DNA from: JAGNRR01 sp964409905
GTDB lineage: Bacteria; Bacteroidota; Bacteroidia; Chitinophagales; Chitinophagaceae
Direction: 5' to 3'
NCBI GenBank assembly: GCA_964409905.1
Contig: CAYPET010000006.1
Coordinates: 1 to 64,000 of the forward strand
Length of the DNA: 64,000 nt
Below the pieces are notes generated by a model, which saw only the letters and a list, made by a program, of their open reading frames with translations, ran no database searches and was not told the DNA's origin. Shown one piece after another: positions 37,677 to 47,069 of the stretch. The translations under genes were made by a program, and so were the position numbers. Each line of letters begins with the position of its first letter. The first letter of the stretch is position 1.

Positions 37677-39341
37677 ATGGCTAGCAAAAAGTACTTATTA
37701 ATATTAGCAAGCATTTTTACCTTGTTTAGTTTTACACAGGTAAATGCCCAAAGCTCAGGTGTATATAACCTAACGAGCTACGACTACACAGACAGTAGTT
37801 TAATCCCTGAACGAAGAATGGATCAGCAAAACGATTTTATGAACAATCGTTATTTGTATCCATCAAAACCAAGAAATCAATGGGAAGTTGGTCTTTCTTT
37901 TGGTGGTGTAAACGTATCTGGCGATGTTAGATCACGTTCGATTTTTAATAAAGCACTTAACCCGATGGAAACATTAGGTTTTGCAATTAACGTGCGAAAA
38001 GCATGGGGTTATGTGTTCTCTACCCGTTTGCAATACTTGTCAGGTTCTGCCAGTGGTTACAACTATCAAACAGCTGGAGGTTATGCTCAAGCAGGTAATC
38101 AAAATCCTTGGAACAGAGCAGGATATACAGGTCCAGTATACTATAACTACCAAACTAAAGTTCGTCAATTGTCAATGGACGTAATTGGAGCTTTAAATAA
38201 CATACGTTATCACCAAGGTACAAATAAAGTTTCTTACCATGCTTTGGCAGGTATTGGTGCTTTGTTATATGAAACTAGTGTTGATGCTACCGATGCAGCT
38301 GGTGCAAATTATAACTTTAACTCTGTGGCTGCGAACTACCCAACCGCTGGTAACTCACTTTATCAAGACAGAAAAGATATCTCAAGTGATTTGAAAAATC
38401 TTTTTGATGGAGAATATGAATCAGCTGCTGAAAGACACACTGATACCAGAGGATTTTTTAATGACTATACCTTGCGTCCTACCGTAAACGTTGGTTTAGG
38501 AGCCTCTTTCCGTTTAGGTAAAAAAGTATCTTTGACTGTTGAGGATAAAGTAATCTTTACAATGGATGACTTAATTGATGGTCAACGTTGGCAAGAGCGT
38601 ACAGCATTGACTCGTGATATGGATAATATCAACTATCTGGCTGTAGGTATCAATGTTAACCTTGGTTCTGACGCGGTGGCTCCTCTTTGGTGGATTAACC
38701 CTAATGACTTTATGTACAATGGTTTAGCGTCTAAAACTAAATCAACTAGCAAATGTGATAATGATGCTGATGGTGATGGGGTTTCTGATTGCTACGATCG
38801 TTGTGGTGATACCCCAGGTGGTGTTGCTGTAGATACTCATGGTTGTCCACTTGATACAGATGGTGACGGGGTTGCCGACTACAAAGACAAACAATTAATT
38901 ACTCCAACAGAATGTCAACCTTCTGATGCTGATGGCATTGGTACTTGTCCAGATCCAGAATGTTGTAAAAATGGACCTGTATCTAGTGGTTGTGGTTCTA
39001 TCAATCAAGGTTCTGTAATGTTTTCTGGAGGTTCAAGCACATTGAGCACTTCAGCTCAAAATCAGTTGAATGATTTGGCTAACTCTATGAGAAGCAATCC
39101 AAATTGTAGTGTTGTTGTTATGGGTAATGGTAGCAGCAGCAAAGTTGCTCAACAACGTTCATGGGATCGCGTAAATGCTGTTATCAACTACATGGTTGAT
39201 CGTAATGGTATTGATCGCGCTCGATTCATTTTCCAATATGGAAGAGGTGGTAATGACAATGCAGTTGATTATCGTGCAGCTGGAGCTGGTGAGACAGGTC
39301 CTTCAAACACACCTCCGCCATTCCCTAATCTTAGTAGATAA
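37677..39341 (+). CDS. OmpA-family outer-membrane protein
   Basis: A 554-residue protein with signal peptide ending NAQ near residue 25. An outer-membrane beta-barrel of about 300 residues (NQWEVGLSFGGVNVSGDVRS, TLRPTVNVGLGASFRLGKKV) is followed by thrombospondin type-3 calcium-binding repeats (DNDADGDGVSDCYDRCGDTP, DTDGDGVADYKD). The C-terminal OmpA-like peptidoglycan-binding domain (SVMFSGGSSTLSTSAQNQL, RSWDRVNAVINYMVDRNGI) is divergent. Such proteins tie the outer membrane to the cell wall. It has a perfect consensus promoter, its own terminator, and repetitive codon choices, all consistent with a highly expressed major porin. Confidence 0.9.
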   Translation: MASKKYLLILASIFTLFSFTQVNAQSSGVYNLTSYDYTDSSLIPERRMDQQNDFMNNRYLYPSKPRNQWEVGLSFGGVNVSGDVRSRSIFNKALNPMETLGFAINVRKAWGYVFSTRLQYLSGSASGYNYQTAGGYAQAGNQNPWNRAGYTGPVYYNYQTKVRQLSMDVIGALNNIRYHQGTNKVSYHALAGIGALLYETSVDATDAAGANYNFNSVAANYPTAGNSLYQDRKDISSDLKNLFDGEYESAAERHTDTRGFFNDYTLRPTVNVGLGASFRLGKKVSLTVEDKVIFTMDDLIDGQRWQERTALTRDMDNINYLAVGINVNLGSDAVAPLWWINPNDFMYNGLASKTKSTSKCDNDADGDGVSDCYDRCGDTPGGVAVDTHGCPLDTDGDGVADYKDKQLITPTECQPSDADGIGTCPDPECCKNGPVSSGCGSINQGSVMFSGGSSTLSTSAQNQLNDLANSMRSNPNCSVVVMGNGSSSKVAQQRSWDRVNAVINYMVDRNGIDRARFIFQYGRGGNDNAVDYRAAGAGETGPSNTPPPFPNLSR

Positions 39342-39362
39342 TAAGTACTTTTTGCTAATAAT

Positions 39363-39389
39363 AAAAAGCCCGACTTTGTCGGGTTTTTT
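39363..39389 (+). terminator. Rho-independent terminator after the OmpA-family gene
   Basis: AAAAGCCCGAC pairs with GTCGGGTTTTTT around TTT. It also faces the convergent gene at 39452 and can act both ways. Confidence 0.85.
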
Positions 39390-39451
39390 TATTGTATCTA
39401 TTGGATATTCAATGCTTATAATTTGGCCAACTGAAAGTTCATTTTTGACAC

Positions 39452-40141
39452 TTAGTATTTTGGTCTACGCAAGTAATCAAGATAAGATTTCTTTATATAG
39501 TCTAAATACTCATACTCCGTAGCCGAACGCAGAAATGAGTATGTCGGTCTATAATATTGCATGAATAAACGCAAATCATCGCCTTCTAATTTTGTTATTT
39601 CACTAATCAAGGCCTTATTAAAAATGAAATCCACATATTTATCATTCTGCCATTTCTCATACATTGCTTGGAATGCCCAACGATCTCTATTTTTTTTGCT
39701 TAATGCATCCAAGGATATACCACCACCACTAGCATTGTTTTCACCTTTTTTACTGCCATTGAGTATTAATGAGTAAGTGTTAACAAATTTCAGGCTATCA
39801 CGTTGGTATGGTAATAAATGGCCTTGTGGGTCTAAACGGTTTTGAATCTTATCCAGGTGCAAATTATAGAATAGGGGGTTTCTTTCGTTCGCAATTCGAA
39901 TTCTAGCATTTTCATAACCCTCTTTGTCTATCAAGAGCAATTCACCAGTTTTAATTCGCATGCAAAAAAATCCATTACTATCCGATATTACCTTGTCATT
40001 TGTATGTACGTTTAGAATACTGACTGATATTAATGGTTTTTTGGTCTGGTTGTCAACGACAATGCCGCGCACAGTTGTTTGAGCAACTGCAGTACCGGCA
40101 ATTAGTATTAGCGTGTATATGCTTATTGAGAGTTTACGTAT
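39452..40141 (-). CDS. Secreted protein with carboxypeptidase-regulatory-like domain, apparent ATA start
   Basis: The frame reads back from GTG 40072 through a good signal peptide (RKLSISIYTLILIAGTAVAQ) to ATA at 40139-40141, then ATC and GTT, before a TAG at 40151-40153. No ATG, GTG or TTG precedes the signal, so the normal start is missing; ATA is one base from ATG. From ATA the product is 229 residues: after the signal a beta-sandwich domain (TVRGIVVDNQTKKPLISVSI, SNGFFCMRIKTGELLLI) like the carboxypeptidase-D regulatory fold, then about 130 residues I do not recognise (RDRWAFQAMYEKWQNDKYV). The family acts at the cell surface in Bacteroidota. If GTG 40072 is used instead, the protein stays in the cytosol. 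Confidence 0.65.
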   Translation of the reverse strand: MRKLSISIYTLILIAGTAVAQTTVRGIVVDNQTKKPLISVSILNVHTNDKVISDSNGFFCMRIKTGELLLIDKEGYENARIRIANERNPLFYNLHLDKIQNRLDPQGHLLPYQRDSLKFVNTYSLILNGSKKGENNASGGGISLDALSKKNRDRWAFQAMYEKWQNDKYVDFIFNKALISEITKLEGDDLRLFMQYYRPTYSFLRSATEYEYLDYIKKSYLDYLRRPKY

Positions 40142-40208
40142 GATAACAGACTAGTTTCTTTTCGAATTTACAACATATTGATTGCCATTAAATTCTTTTC
40201 ACAAAAGA

Positions 40209-42941
40209 TTAAATTACTAGGTTGATCATTCGTCCCTTTACGAAGATGAACTTCTTAATGTCTTTACCTTGCAGCAAGGCCTGTACTTCTTTCATTGCAA
40301 GGATAAATACTTTTGCGTCCTCTTGACTATATTCAGCAGGGAGGATAATTTCCATTTTTCTTTTACCATTTATTGCTAATGGATAGGTAATTTCTGATTC
40401 AACTAAATAGTTTGTATCCAGTATAGGATACTGCGCCTCTAATATGCTGGTTTCCATACCTAGTTGATACCAGAGCTCCTCTGTGATATGCGGAGCAAAT
40501 GGACAAAGTAGTATGAGTAATGGCTCAAGGATGTCTTTTTTATTACAACCCAAAGCGGTAAGTTCGTTTACACATATCATGAATTGACTAACAGCTGTAT
40601 TTAAAGAAAAACTGTCAGTAGCTTTTTCGACTTTGTCTATAGTTTGATGTAAACTCTTCAACTCATCTTTGGTGGGTGCCTCTACACTAATCTCAAATAT
40701 TTCATTTTGATAAAACAATCTCCAAAGTTTTTTAAGAAACCGATGTACACCTTCTATACCCTTTGTATCCCATGGTTTGCTGTCTTCAATAGGCCCTAAA
40801 AACATTTCATACATGCGGAATGTATCTGCTCCATATTGGGCAATAATATCGTCAGGATTTACTACGTTATAAAGCCTTTTGCTCATTTTTTCAGTCAACT
40901 GACCACAGATATACTTATTGTCCTCTAGAATAAATTCAGCATCTGCATATTGTGGACGCCATTGTTTAAGCTGCTCTATATTTAATTCCAAGCCATCGCA
41001 TAACATTACATCTATATGTATCGCATCAGTCTCATGTTGATTTTTTAATCCCGCACTGATATATTTGTTTGTGCCGCTAATACGATAGATTAGGCGCGAA
41101 TTCCCTTGTATCATGCCTTGATTTATGAGCCGTTTGAAGGGCTCGTCAAAAGAGATGTGCCCTAAATCTTTTAGTACTTTACACCAGAATCTAGCATATA
41201 ACAGATGACCAACCGCATGTTCGGCACCGCCGATGTAAACATCCACTTGTTGCCAATAATCTGACTTTTCACGACTACAAAAACTATCATCGTTTTGTGG
41301 GTCCAAATAACGCAAATAATACCAGCTACTACCGGCATATCCCGGCATAGTATCCGTTTCGCGTTGGCCCGCTTCAATATTGGTCCATTCTGTTAAATGC
41401 GCTAAAGGACCTTTACCTTCAGGGCCACGATCATAGGTGTCTATTGCAGGTAGTAGCAGCGGCAAATTGTCTGGCAAGATACTCCCATCCTTTTGATAGA
41501 TTATTGGAAAAGGTTCCCCCCAATATCGTTGCCGACTAAAACCTGCATCGCGCATTTTATAATTTATCTTTCGCTGCCCAATATTAAGTCGTTCTATTTC
41601 TTCTAATATTTTCTTCGAAGCCGATGAAGAGCTCAGGCCATTTAAGAAATCAGCATGTTGAAGTTTCACATTCTTGCCGGTAAATGCTTCCTGGCTAATA
41701 TCTACGTCCTGAAATATGTTAATAATATCCAGACTAAAATGATGTGCAAATAAATAGTCGCGTGTGTCACCAGCCGGCACAGCCATTATGGCTCCAGTTC
41801 CATAATGTGCTAAAACATAATCAGCAATCCAAATTGGCAATTTTTTGTTGGTGAATGGGTGTATGGCATAAGCGCCTGTAAAGCAACCTGTAATTTGCTT
41901 TGTTTCGGCCAAACGTTCACGTTCTGAGCGACTAGCGCTTTGCTGCTGATAGGCTTCAACATGTTTTAAATTTTCTTGAAGGGTGATAGTCTTGACAAGA
42001 GGATGCTCCGGGGCGAGTACTAAAAAGGTACTGCCAAATATAGTATCTGGTCTTGTAGTATAGACTGTTATTTTTTCGGGGGAGTTCAAGACGTTAAATG
42101 TTATGGAAGCACCTTCGCTCTTGCCAATCCAATTTCGCTGCATATCCTTTAATGGTGCAGGATAATCAACATGTTCTAAGCCATCTAATAGCCTATCGGC
42201 ATAAGATGTAATTCGAAGGAACCATTGTTTCATTTTACGTCGTTCTACCGGATGGCCTCCTCTTTCTGAAACGCCGTTGACTACTTCATCATTTGCCAGC
42301 ACAGTACCAAGAGCTTCACACCAATTTACGTAGCTCTCCTTGCGATATGCCAGTCGGAAGTCCATCAGTATATCTTCTTTTTCTTGATTTGAATAAGCCT
42401 TCCAATCTTGGGACGAAAATGTACGTTTACCATCAAAACCATGTTGTTCAAACTGCGCTATCAACTCTTGAATTGGTCGAGCCGCATTGACTTCTGAATT
42501 ATAATATGAATTAAACAATTGCAGAAAAATCCATTGCGTCCATTTATAATAATTCGGATCGGAAGTTTTAACCTCGCGGTTCCAATCATAGCAGAATCCA
42601 ATTTTTTCTAATTGTTCTTTATAGCGTTGAATATTACTTTCTGTGGTTACTGCCGGGTGTTGGCCTGTTTCAATGGCATATTGTTCGGCAGGCAAACCAA
42701 AGGCATCAAAACCCATAGGGTGCAAAACATTAAACCCTTTCAGGCGCTTGTATCGCGCATAAATATCAGATGCGATATATCCTAAAGGATGTCCAACATG
42801 TAAGCCCGAGCCTGAAGGATACGGGAACATATCAAGTACATAGTATTTTTCTTTATCATCATCTTCAGTAACTTGATAAATATTACTATCTCGCCATTTT
42901 TTCTGCCATTTTTTTTCAATGGCTGAAAAATTGTATTGCAT
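40209..42941 (-). CDS. leuS: Leucyl-tRNA synthetase
   Basis: A 910-residue class I synthetase that charges tRNA-Leu. The HIGH-type motif is PSGSGLHVGHPLGY near residue 42. The CP1 editing domain follows (residues about 240-430, with TRPDTIFGSTFLVLAPEHP). The second signature reads EKMSKRLYNVVNPDDI rather than KMSKS; the first lysine is kept. The anticodon-binding and C-terminal domains are complete, and length is normal for Bacteroidota. A TATATTTG box lies 23 nt before the ATG. Confidence 0.97.
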   Translation of the reverse strand: MQYNFSAIEKKWQKKWRDSNIYQVTEDDDKEKYYVLDMFPYPSGSGLHVGHPLGYIASDIYARYKRLKGFNVLHPMGFDAFGLPAEQYAIETGQHPAVTTESNIQRYKEQLEKIGFCYDWNREVKTSDPNYYKWTQWIFLQLFNSYYNSEVNAARPIQELIAQFEQHGFDGKRTFSSQDWKAYSNQEKEDILMDFRLAYRKESYVNWCEALGTVLANDEVVNGVSERGGHPVERRKMKQWFLRITSYADRLLDGLEHVDYPAPLKDMQRNWIGKSEGASITFNVLNSPEKITVYTTRPDTIFGSTFLVLAPEHPLVKTITLQENLKHVEAYQQQSASRSERERLAETKQITGCFTGAYAIHPFTNKKLPIWIADYVLAHYGTGAIMAVPAGDTRDYLFAHHFSLDIINIFQDVDISQEAFTGKNVKLQHADFLNGLSSSSASKKILEEIERLNIGQRKINYKMRDAGFSRQRYWGEPFPIIYQKDGSILPDNLPLLLPAIDTYDRGPEGKGPLAHLTEWTNIEAGQRETDTMPGYAGSSWYYLRYLDPQNDDSFCSREKSDYWQQVDVYIGGAEHAVGHLLYARFWCKVLKDLGHISFDEPFKRLINQGMIQGNSRLIYRISGTNKYISAGLKNQHETDAIHIDVMLCDGLELNIEQLKQWRPQYADAEFILEDNKYICGQLTEKMSKRLYNVVNPDDIIAQYGADTFRMYEMFLGPIEDSKPWDTKGIEGVHRFLKKLWRLFYQNEIFEISVEAPTKDELKSLHQTIDKVEKATDSFSLNTAVSQFMICVNELTALGCNKKDILEPLLILLCPFAPHITEELWYQLGMETSILEAQYPILDTNYLVESEITYPLAINGKRKMEIILPAEYSQEDAKVFILAMKEVQALLQGKDIKKFIFVKGRMINLVI

Positions 42942-42964
42942 AATCAGGATATTAGAATGAAATT

Positions 42965-42972
42965 CAAATATA
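42965..42972 (-). promoter_or_regulatory. Promoter -7 box of leuS
   Basis: Minus-strand TATATTTG matches TAnnTTTG, 23 nt before the leuS ATG and just inside the short gap after the upstream gene. Confidence 0.4.
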
Positions 42973-42979
42973 ATTGGGA

Positions 42980-44488
42980 TTATTCACAAATCTCATTATC
43001 GTCGTATTTGTAAACGCCCAGACTACGTTTTGTGCTTTTTACAAACTTGTCTTTATTGCGGTTTAATTTGATAATGATTCTGCCGGATATTGAAAAGTAC
43101 ATATCGTTATTGCCAGCATCACCCCTTTGCTGACCAGGATTATAAGCCTTACTGGCATCTACAAATCGACTTTTGTTGTTTACCAATTTGGCAATTTCAG
43201 CATTTGAAACAGTAAGATATTTATCAAAAAGTGCCGGATCGATGAATGTTGTACTTACATCATCTAGGTAATCAGTAAACAAGTGCCGACCAACAAATTC
43301 TAAACCGAGTCGAATGGTTGGGCTTAACTCGTAATGAAAACCTACGCCATACGGAATGTTCCATTGCCGCAGTTTGTAGGGTGCTCTGTTCGGGTATTCG
43401 ATCATTCCCTGACCCTCCGTTGATAATGGTTGCAGGTCGACCCAAACATCTTCATCGAGTATTTTATCAAAGTAGGAACCTTGAGGATTAAAACTAAATG
43501 TGCCTATACCTCCCAACAAACAGGGTTGAAGATAACTTCTATTGGCAGCTGTATGAAAACGAAAGAACTTCAATGGGTAAACCTCCAACATCAAAGAAGC
43601 CTCGTTTATTTTGGTGCGAAAATCAAGATTGCGCAGATATCGATTGTAGGACGGATCATCCTTTGAGGAATAATAAGTATTTTGATCACTACCAGCTATA
43701 TTACCCAAAATATAGCTAAACCTAAATCCAATAGCCTCTCTTCTAAGGTGGGACAGGGTAAAACCGTATAGAAATGTATTCTCTTTAAAGTTTACATCAC
43801 CTAATAAATTATTCTCGAGTTGCGAGTTGCCCCCTAAATCGCCAATGTACCCCGATGGACCAAGTTGGAAACTGAAATAAGTTGTTTTTTTTGCCGGTAG
43901 TGCCCTTTGGCCAGTCTTAGATAAATTTATTTCAGCCGGGTAATTCCGAATTGTTGTTTTGGCCTCAGTTTCTTTTTCGTTCAATAATCGAGGCGGTTTC
44001 TCATTCGTAAAACTTGGCTGTTTGTTTGTTTCTTTTAAAACCGTTTGGGCTGTTGCTGACTTTTTATCTGATTGCTTTTTTTTATTAGCCTTTCTGGCCG
44101 CGGCAGCCTTTTTTATTTCAACATCTATACTTTCGCGGATATGTGCTCTTTCTTTCTTTCTAAGCATTGCAGCCTTTTGATTTGCCCGGGCTGCATCACG
44201 TTGCATTTTTTTTTGGCGTGCTATGCTATCCCTGGTGCGCATCCGTTCAGCCTGCAAGCTTGTGATAGCAATTTCTATAGAATCCTGTTTTAGTTTCAAT
44301 GCCAAATTTCTGAGCGAAGCCTCAGTGCTATCATTTTTTCTTTTTAATTCGGATACTTGATTGATTATGTCATTTCCTGCTGCACTCTGCCCAGAACTTG
44401 GCATGTTTAATAGGCAGCTAATAGCAATCAGTATGAAGATTTTTGTATTCAAAAGAAGAGAAATAAAGTTAATTGTTTTCAGTGGCAT
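42980..44488 (-). CDS. Outer-membrane beta-barrel protein with basic coiled-coil linker
   Basis: A 502-residue protein with a signal peptide (ISLLLNTKIFILIAISCLL...SGQ). Residues about 45-150 are an Arg/Lys-rich coiled coil (RMRTRDSIARQKKMQRDAAR, KKAAAARKANKKKQSD). The last about 300 residues are strand-rich and open with YFSFQLGPSGYIGDLGG, resembling DUF6089-type porin-like barrels of Bacteroidota. A role in cell-wall or surface anchoring is possible (inference). Its first 20 bases overlap the end of prfB, so translation may be coupled. Confidence 0.7.
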   Translation of the reverse strand: MPLKTINFISLLLNTKIFILIAISCLLNMPSSGQSAAGNDIINQVSELKRKNDSTEASLRNLALKLKQDSIEIAITSLQAERMRTRDSIARQKKMQRDAARANQKAAMLRKKERAHIRESIDVEIKKAAAARKANKKKQSDKKSATAQTVLKETNKQPSFTNEKPPRLLNEKETEAKTTIRNYPAEINLSKTGQRALPAKKTTYFSFQLGPSGYIGDLGGNSQLENNLLGDVNFKENTFLYGFTLSHLRREAIGFRFSYILGNIAGSDQNTYYSSKDDPSYNRYLRNLDFRTKINEASLMLEVYPLKFFRFHTAANRSYLQPCLLGGIGTFSFNPQGSYFDKILDEDVWVDLQPLSTEGQGMIEYPNRAPYKLRQWNIPYGVGFHYELSPTIRLGLEFVGRHLFTDYLDDVSTTFIDPALFDKYLTVSNAEIAKLVNNKSRFVDASKAYNPGQQRGDAGNNDMYFSISGRIIIKLNRNKDKFVKSTKRSLGVYKYDDNEICE

Positions 44489-45563
44489 TATTCCACATCA
44501 AATAAGATTTAATAAAACCTTCTAATTCGCCGTCCATTACGGGCTGTACATTGTTGACCTCAAAATCTGTGCGATGGTCTTTAATCATTTTGTAAGGGTG
44601 AAAAACATATGATCTAATTTGAGAACCCCACTCTATTTTTTTCTTGGAGGCGTTGCCAGCATTTTTTATTTCTTCGCGCTTGCGGAGCTCTTCTTCATAT
44701 AGGCGTGATTTCAACATCTTCATGGCTTTCTCCCGGTTTTCACCTTGTGTACGACTTTGCTGACACTCTACTACTATTCCGCTTGGCAAATGTTTTAGGC
44801 GGACGGCCGTTTCAACTTTGTTTACATTTTGGCCGCCCTTACCACCGGCCCGAAAGAAATCCCATTCGATATCTGCCGGGTTTACCTCTATCTCTATGGT
44901 ATCATCAATAAGCGGATAAACGATAACCGACGCAAATGAAGTGTGTCTGCGATTCGCACTATCAAATGGTGATAATCTGACCAAGCGGTGCACCCCTGAT
45001 TCTCCCTTCAACAAGCCGAACGCAAAGGGACCATCAATCTCGATAGTAGCTTGTTTAATGCCTGCGCCATCCCCCCACTGAATATCCAGCTCTTGTGTGC
45101 TAAAACCTTGTTTATCAGCATACATTTTATACATACGCAGTAGCATTTCTGCCCAATCCTGACTTTCAGTTCCTCCTGCGCCAGAATTAATCATTAAAAT
45201 GGCGGGTAATTCGTCTTCTTCGGTAGAAAGGGTAGATTTAAACTCAAGGTCTTCTAAAGCTTGCTGGCTTGCGGCAAAGGCTTTGGCAACTTCATTTTCA
45301 CTTTCTTCGCCGGCTTTCCAAAAATCGAATAATACAGCAAAATCTTCCAATTTGGTTGAAGCACTATCATATAAAGCAATCCAATACTCCATGCCTTTTG
45401 TCTCTTTCAGTATTTTGGTAGCCCTTTCGTTATCGTCCCAGAATCCCGGAGCTAAACTCAGCTGCTGATTATTGGCCACTTGCTGTCGCTTATCGTCAAT
45501 TTTCAAGTAGCGATACAGGTTTTCAAGTTGCATGCGCATTAGTTTTATTTGCTCGCTAGTCAT
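44469..45563 (-). CDS. prfB: Peptide chain release factor 2
   Basis: A 364-residue RF2 that reads UGA and UAA stop codons. It has the SPF tripeptide (RLVRLSPFDSANRRHTSF) and the catalytic GGQ in RAGGKGGQNVNKVET. The reading frame is continuous from MTSEQIKL: at the place where many bacteria have a CUUUGA programmed frameshift (here YRYLKIDDK) there is no stop. It therefore lacks the usual autoregulation. A TACTTTTG box lies 8 nt before the ATG. The next gene overlaps by 20 bp. Confidence 0.96.
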   Translation of the reverse strand: MTSEQIKLMRMQLENLYRYLKIDDKRQQVANNQQLSLAPGFWDDNERATKILKETKGMEYWIALYDSASTKLEDFAVLFDFWKAGEESENEVAKAFAASQQALEDLEFKSTLSTEEDELPAILMINSGAGGTESQDWAEMLLRMYKMYADKQGFSTQELDIQWGDGAGIKQATIEIDGPFAFGLLKGESGVHRLVRLSPFDSANRRHTSFASVIVYPLIDDTIEIEVNPADIEWDFFRAGGKGGQNVNKVETAVRLKHLPSGIVVECQQSRTQGENREKAMKMLKSRLYEEELRKREEIKNAGNASKKKIEWGSQIRSYVFHPYKMIKDHRTDFEVNNVQPVMDGELEGFIKSYLMWNNATENN

Positions 45564-45571
45564 GGATTGGG

Positions 45572-45579
45572 CAAAAGTA
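45572..45579 (-). promoter_or_regulatory. Promoter -7 box just before prfB
   Basis: Minus-strand TACTTTTG ends 8 nt before the prfB ATG, predicting a leader of only a few bases. Confidence 0.4.
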
Positions 45580-45664
45580 AGGTATCATCATGGCCAAAAA
45601 AAGTGACCCATGGTATCCAAAAAACAAATTTCTTTAAAACTAATAGAGCTGGTTTATTCTCTAT

Positions 45665-46666
45665 CTAAAGTGGCTCTTTGCTTTTCTTGCGATTTACAAT
45701 GGGCAGCATTATAAGGGAAAAGAAGCCTCCTGTTATAAGCACTAGGGTTTGCGCTAGCCAGGACACGTTGGCATAGGCCAATGCCAGCGCCTCTTCAATG
45801 TGATACATTTCTTGCAACGTAAGGGATACAAAATATTGAAACGAACCCATGCCCCCTGGGGCCGGCACTACAAAACCAATTGTGCCAAAAGATAAAACCC
45901 CCAGCCCTTCTCCAAATGATAGATTGCGTAAATCTTCAAAGGCCCAAAAACCAAGGGTGGTCATAAATAAGTAGAGTAGCCATATGCCAGCAGTGTAACC
46001 CATAAAAATAAACGGGCTTTCTACTTTTCGGATAGTGCTAAGACCTTCCAAGATATTTTTGATAATTACTAAAAATTTATTTTCAGTTGAAAAAAGTTTT
46101 TTACGTAAAGTGTATAAAGTACCGATAATTACTATCAAGATAGTTAGGGCCAAGTATAATCCTGTCTTACTCAGTCGTTGGCTCAGGGGTTGAAACAAGT
46201 TTTCCTGCACAAAAGCATTCACTGTATCATATTCTACAAAGTATGTAATAAAAAAAACACCTAAAAGAGTAATAAGGTCGAAGGCTCTTTCGGCTATCAT
46301 GGTTCCGGCCAGTTTGTCGGCCGGCACTTTTTCATAAACTGAGAGGACACCGCATCGTGCTACCTCGCCCATGCGCGGAGTGACCAAATTGACCAAATAA
46401 CCTATCATGATACTTAAAAAAGTGTTTGTCACACTCACGTTGTACCCTAATGGTTTAATCAACATTTTCCATCGGAGCGCCCTTAAATAGTGGCTGCCAA
46501 TCCCACCAATGAATACCAGAAGTAGCGGCCATAACGAGATTCCTCTGATGTAGTGCATCATTTTATCCAATGGAATACCGCGGCTTGCCAGCCATAAAAA
46601 CAAAAACGCAATCGCTAAAAAGAGAACGTATTGAATAATTTTTTTGCGATTGAGTTGAAGTTGCAT
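45665..46666 (-). CDS. Flippase-like / lysylphosphatidylglycerol synthase TM-region protein
   Basis: A 333-residue membrane protein of the UPF0104 (DUF and LPG-synthase transmembrane) family with about eight helices. Landmarks are ALRWKMLIKPLGYN near residue 65, NLVTPRMGEVARCGVL (the conserved P-R-x-G-E) and the late VPAPGGMGSFQYF motif. Related proteins move or anchor lipids, but the substrate here is unknown. It starts 9 nt after panD on the same strand, so it is co-transcribed with pantothenate genes. Confidence 0.85.
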   Translation of the reverse strand: MQLQLNRKKIIQYVLFLAIAFLFLWLASRGIPLDKMMHYIRGISLWPLLLVFIGGIGSHYLRALRWKMLIKPLGYNVSVTNTFLSIMIGYLVNLVTPRMGEVARCGVLSVYEKVPADKLAGTMIAERAFDLITLLGVFFITYFVEYDTVNAFVQENLFQPLSQRLSKTGLYLALTILIVIIGTLYTLRKKLFSTENKFLVIIKNILEGLSTIRKVESPFIFMGYTAGIWLLYLFMTTLGFWAFEDLRNLSFGEGLGVLSFGTIGFVVPAPGGMGSFQYFVSLTLQEMYHIEEALALAYANVSWLAQTLVLITGGFFSLIMLPIVNRKKSKEPL

Positions 46667-46675
46667 GAGTTGTTT

Positions 46676-47023
46676 TTAATTCAACTTATTTTGTTCGTTA
46701 GGGAATATCGTGATAGGTCTGAATTGGCGAGCTTCTTGCTCTTCCATAAGTGCATAGGCAATTATGATCACGACATCTCCTACCTGTACTTTTCGGGCAG
46801 CCGGACCATTCAAACAAATAGTACCCGTGCCACGTTTGCCAGCAATGATATACGTTTCAAGCCTTTCGCCATTATTGATATTCACTATTTGGACTCGTTG
46901 ATTCTCAAACATATCAGCCGCGTCAAGTAAATCTTCGTCAATCGTTATGGATCCGATATAATTTAAATTGGCCTCTGTAACGTGTACCCGATGAATTTTT
47001 GACTTAAATGTTTCTACTAACAT
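46676..47023 (-). CDS. panD: Aspartate 1-decarboxylase
   Basis: A 115-residue pyruvoyl enzyme that makes beta-alanine from aspartate for pantothenate. Self-cleavage occurs at Gly24-Ser25 (NLNYIGSITIDEDLL). The Tyr/Asn active-site region (GTGTICLNGPAARKVQVGD) is intact. It lies between panC and a membrane protein gene and has its own TACCTTTG box in the panC-panD gap. Confidence 0.96.
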   Translation of the reverse strand: MLVETFKSKIHRVHVTEANLNYIGSITIDEDLLDAADMFENQRVQIVNINNGERLETYIIAGKRGTGTICLNGPAARKVQVGDVVIIIAYALMEEQEARQFRPITIFPNEQNKLN

Positions 47024-47034
47024 AATTGCGTTGG

Positions 47035-47042
47035 CAAAGGTA
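47035..47042 (-). promoter_or_regulatory. Promoter -7 box of panD
   Basis: Minus-strand TACCTTTG lies 11 nt before the panD ATG, in the 46-bp gap after panC. Confidence 0.4.
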
Positions 47043-47069
47043 AACCCAAAGCCTCATTCTGCCTTGATA

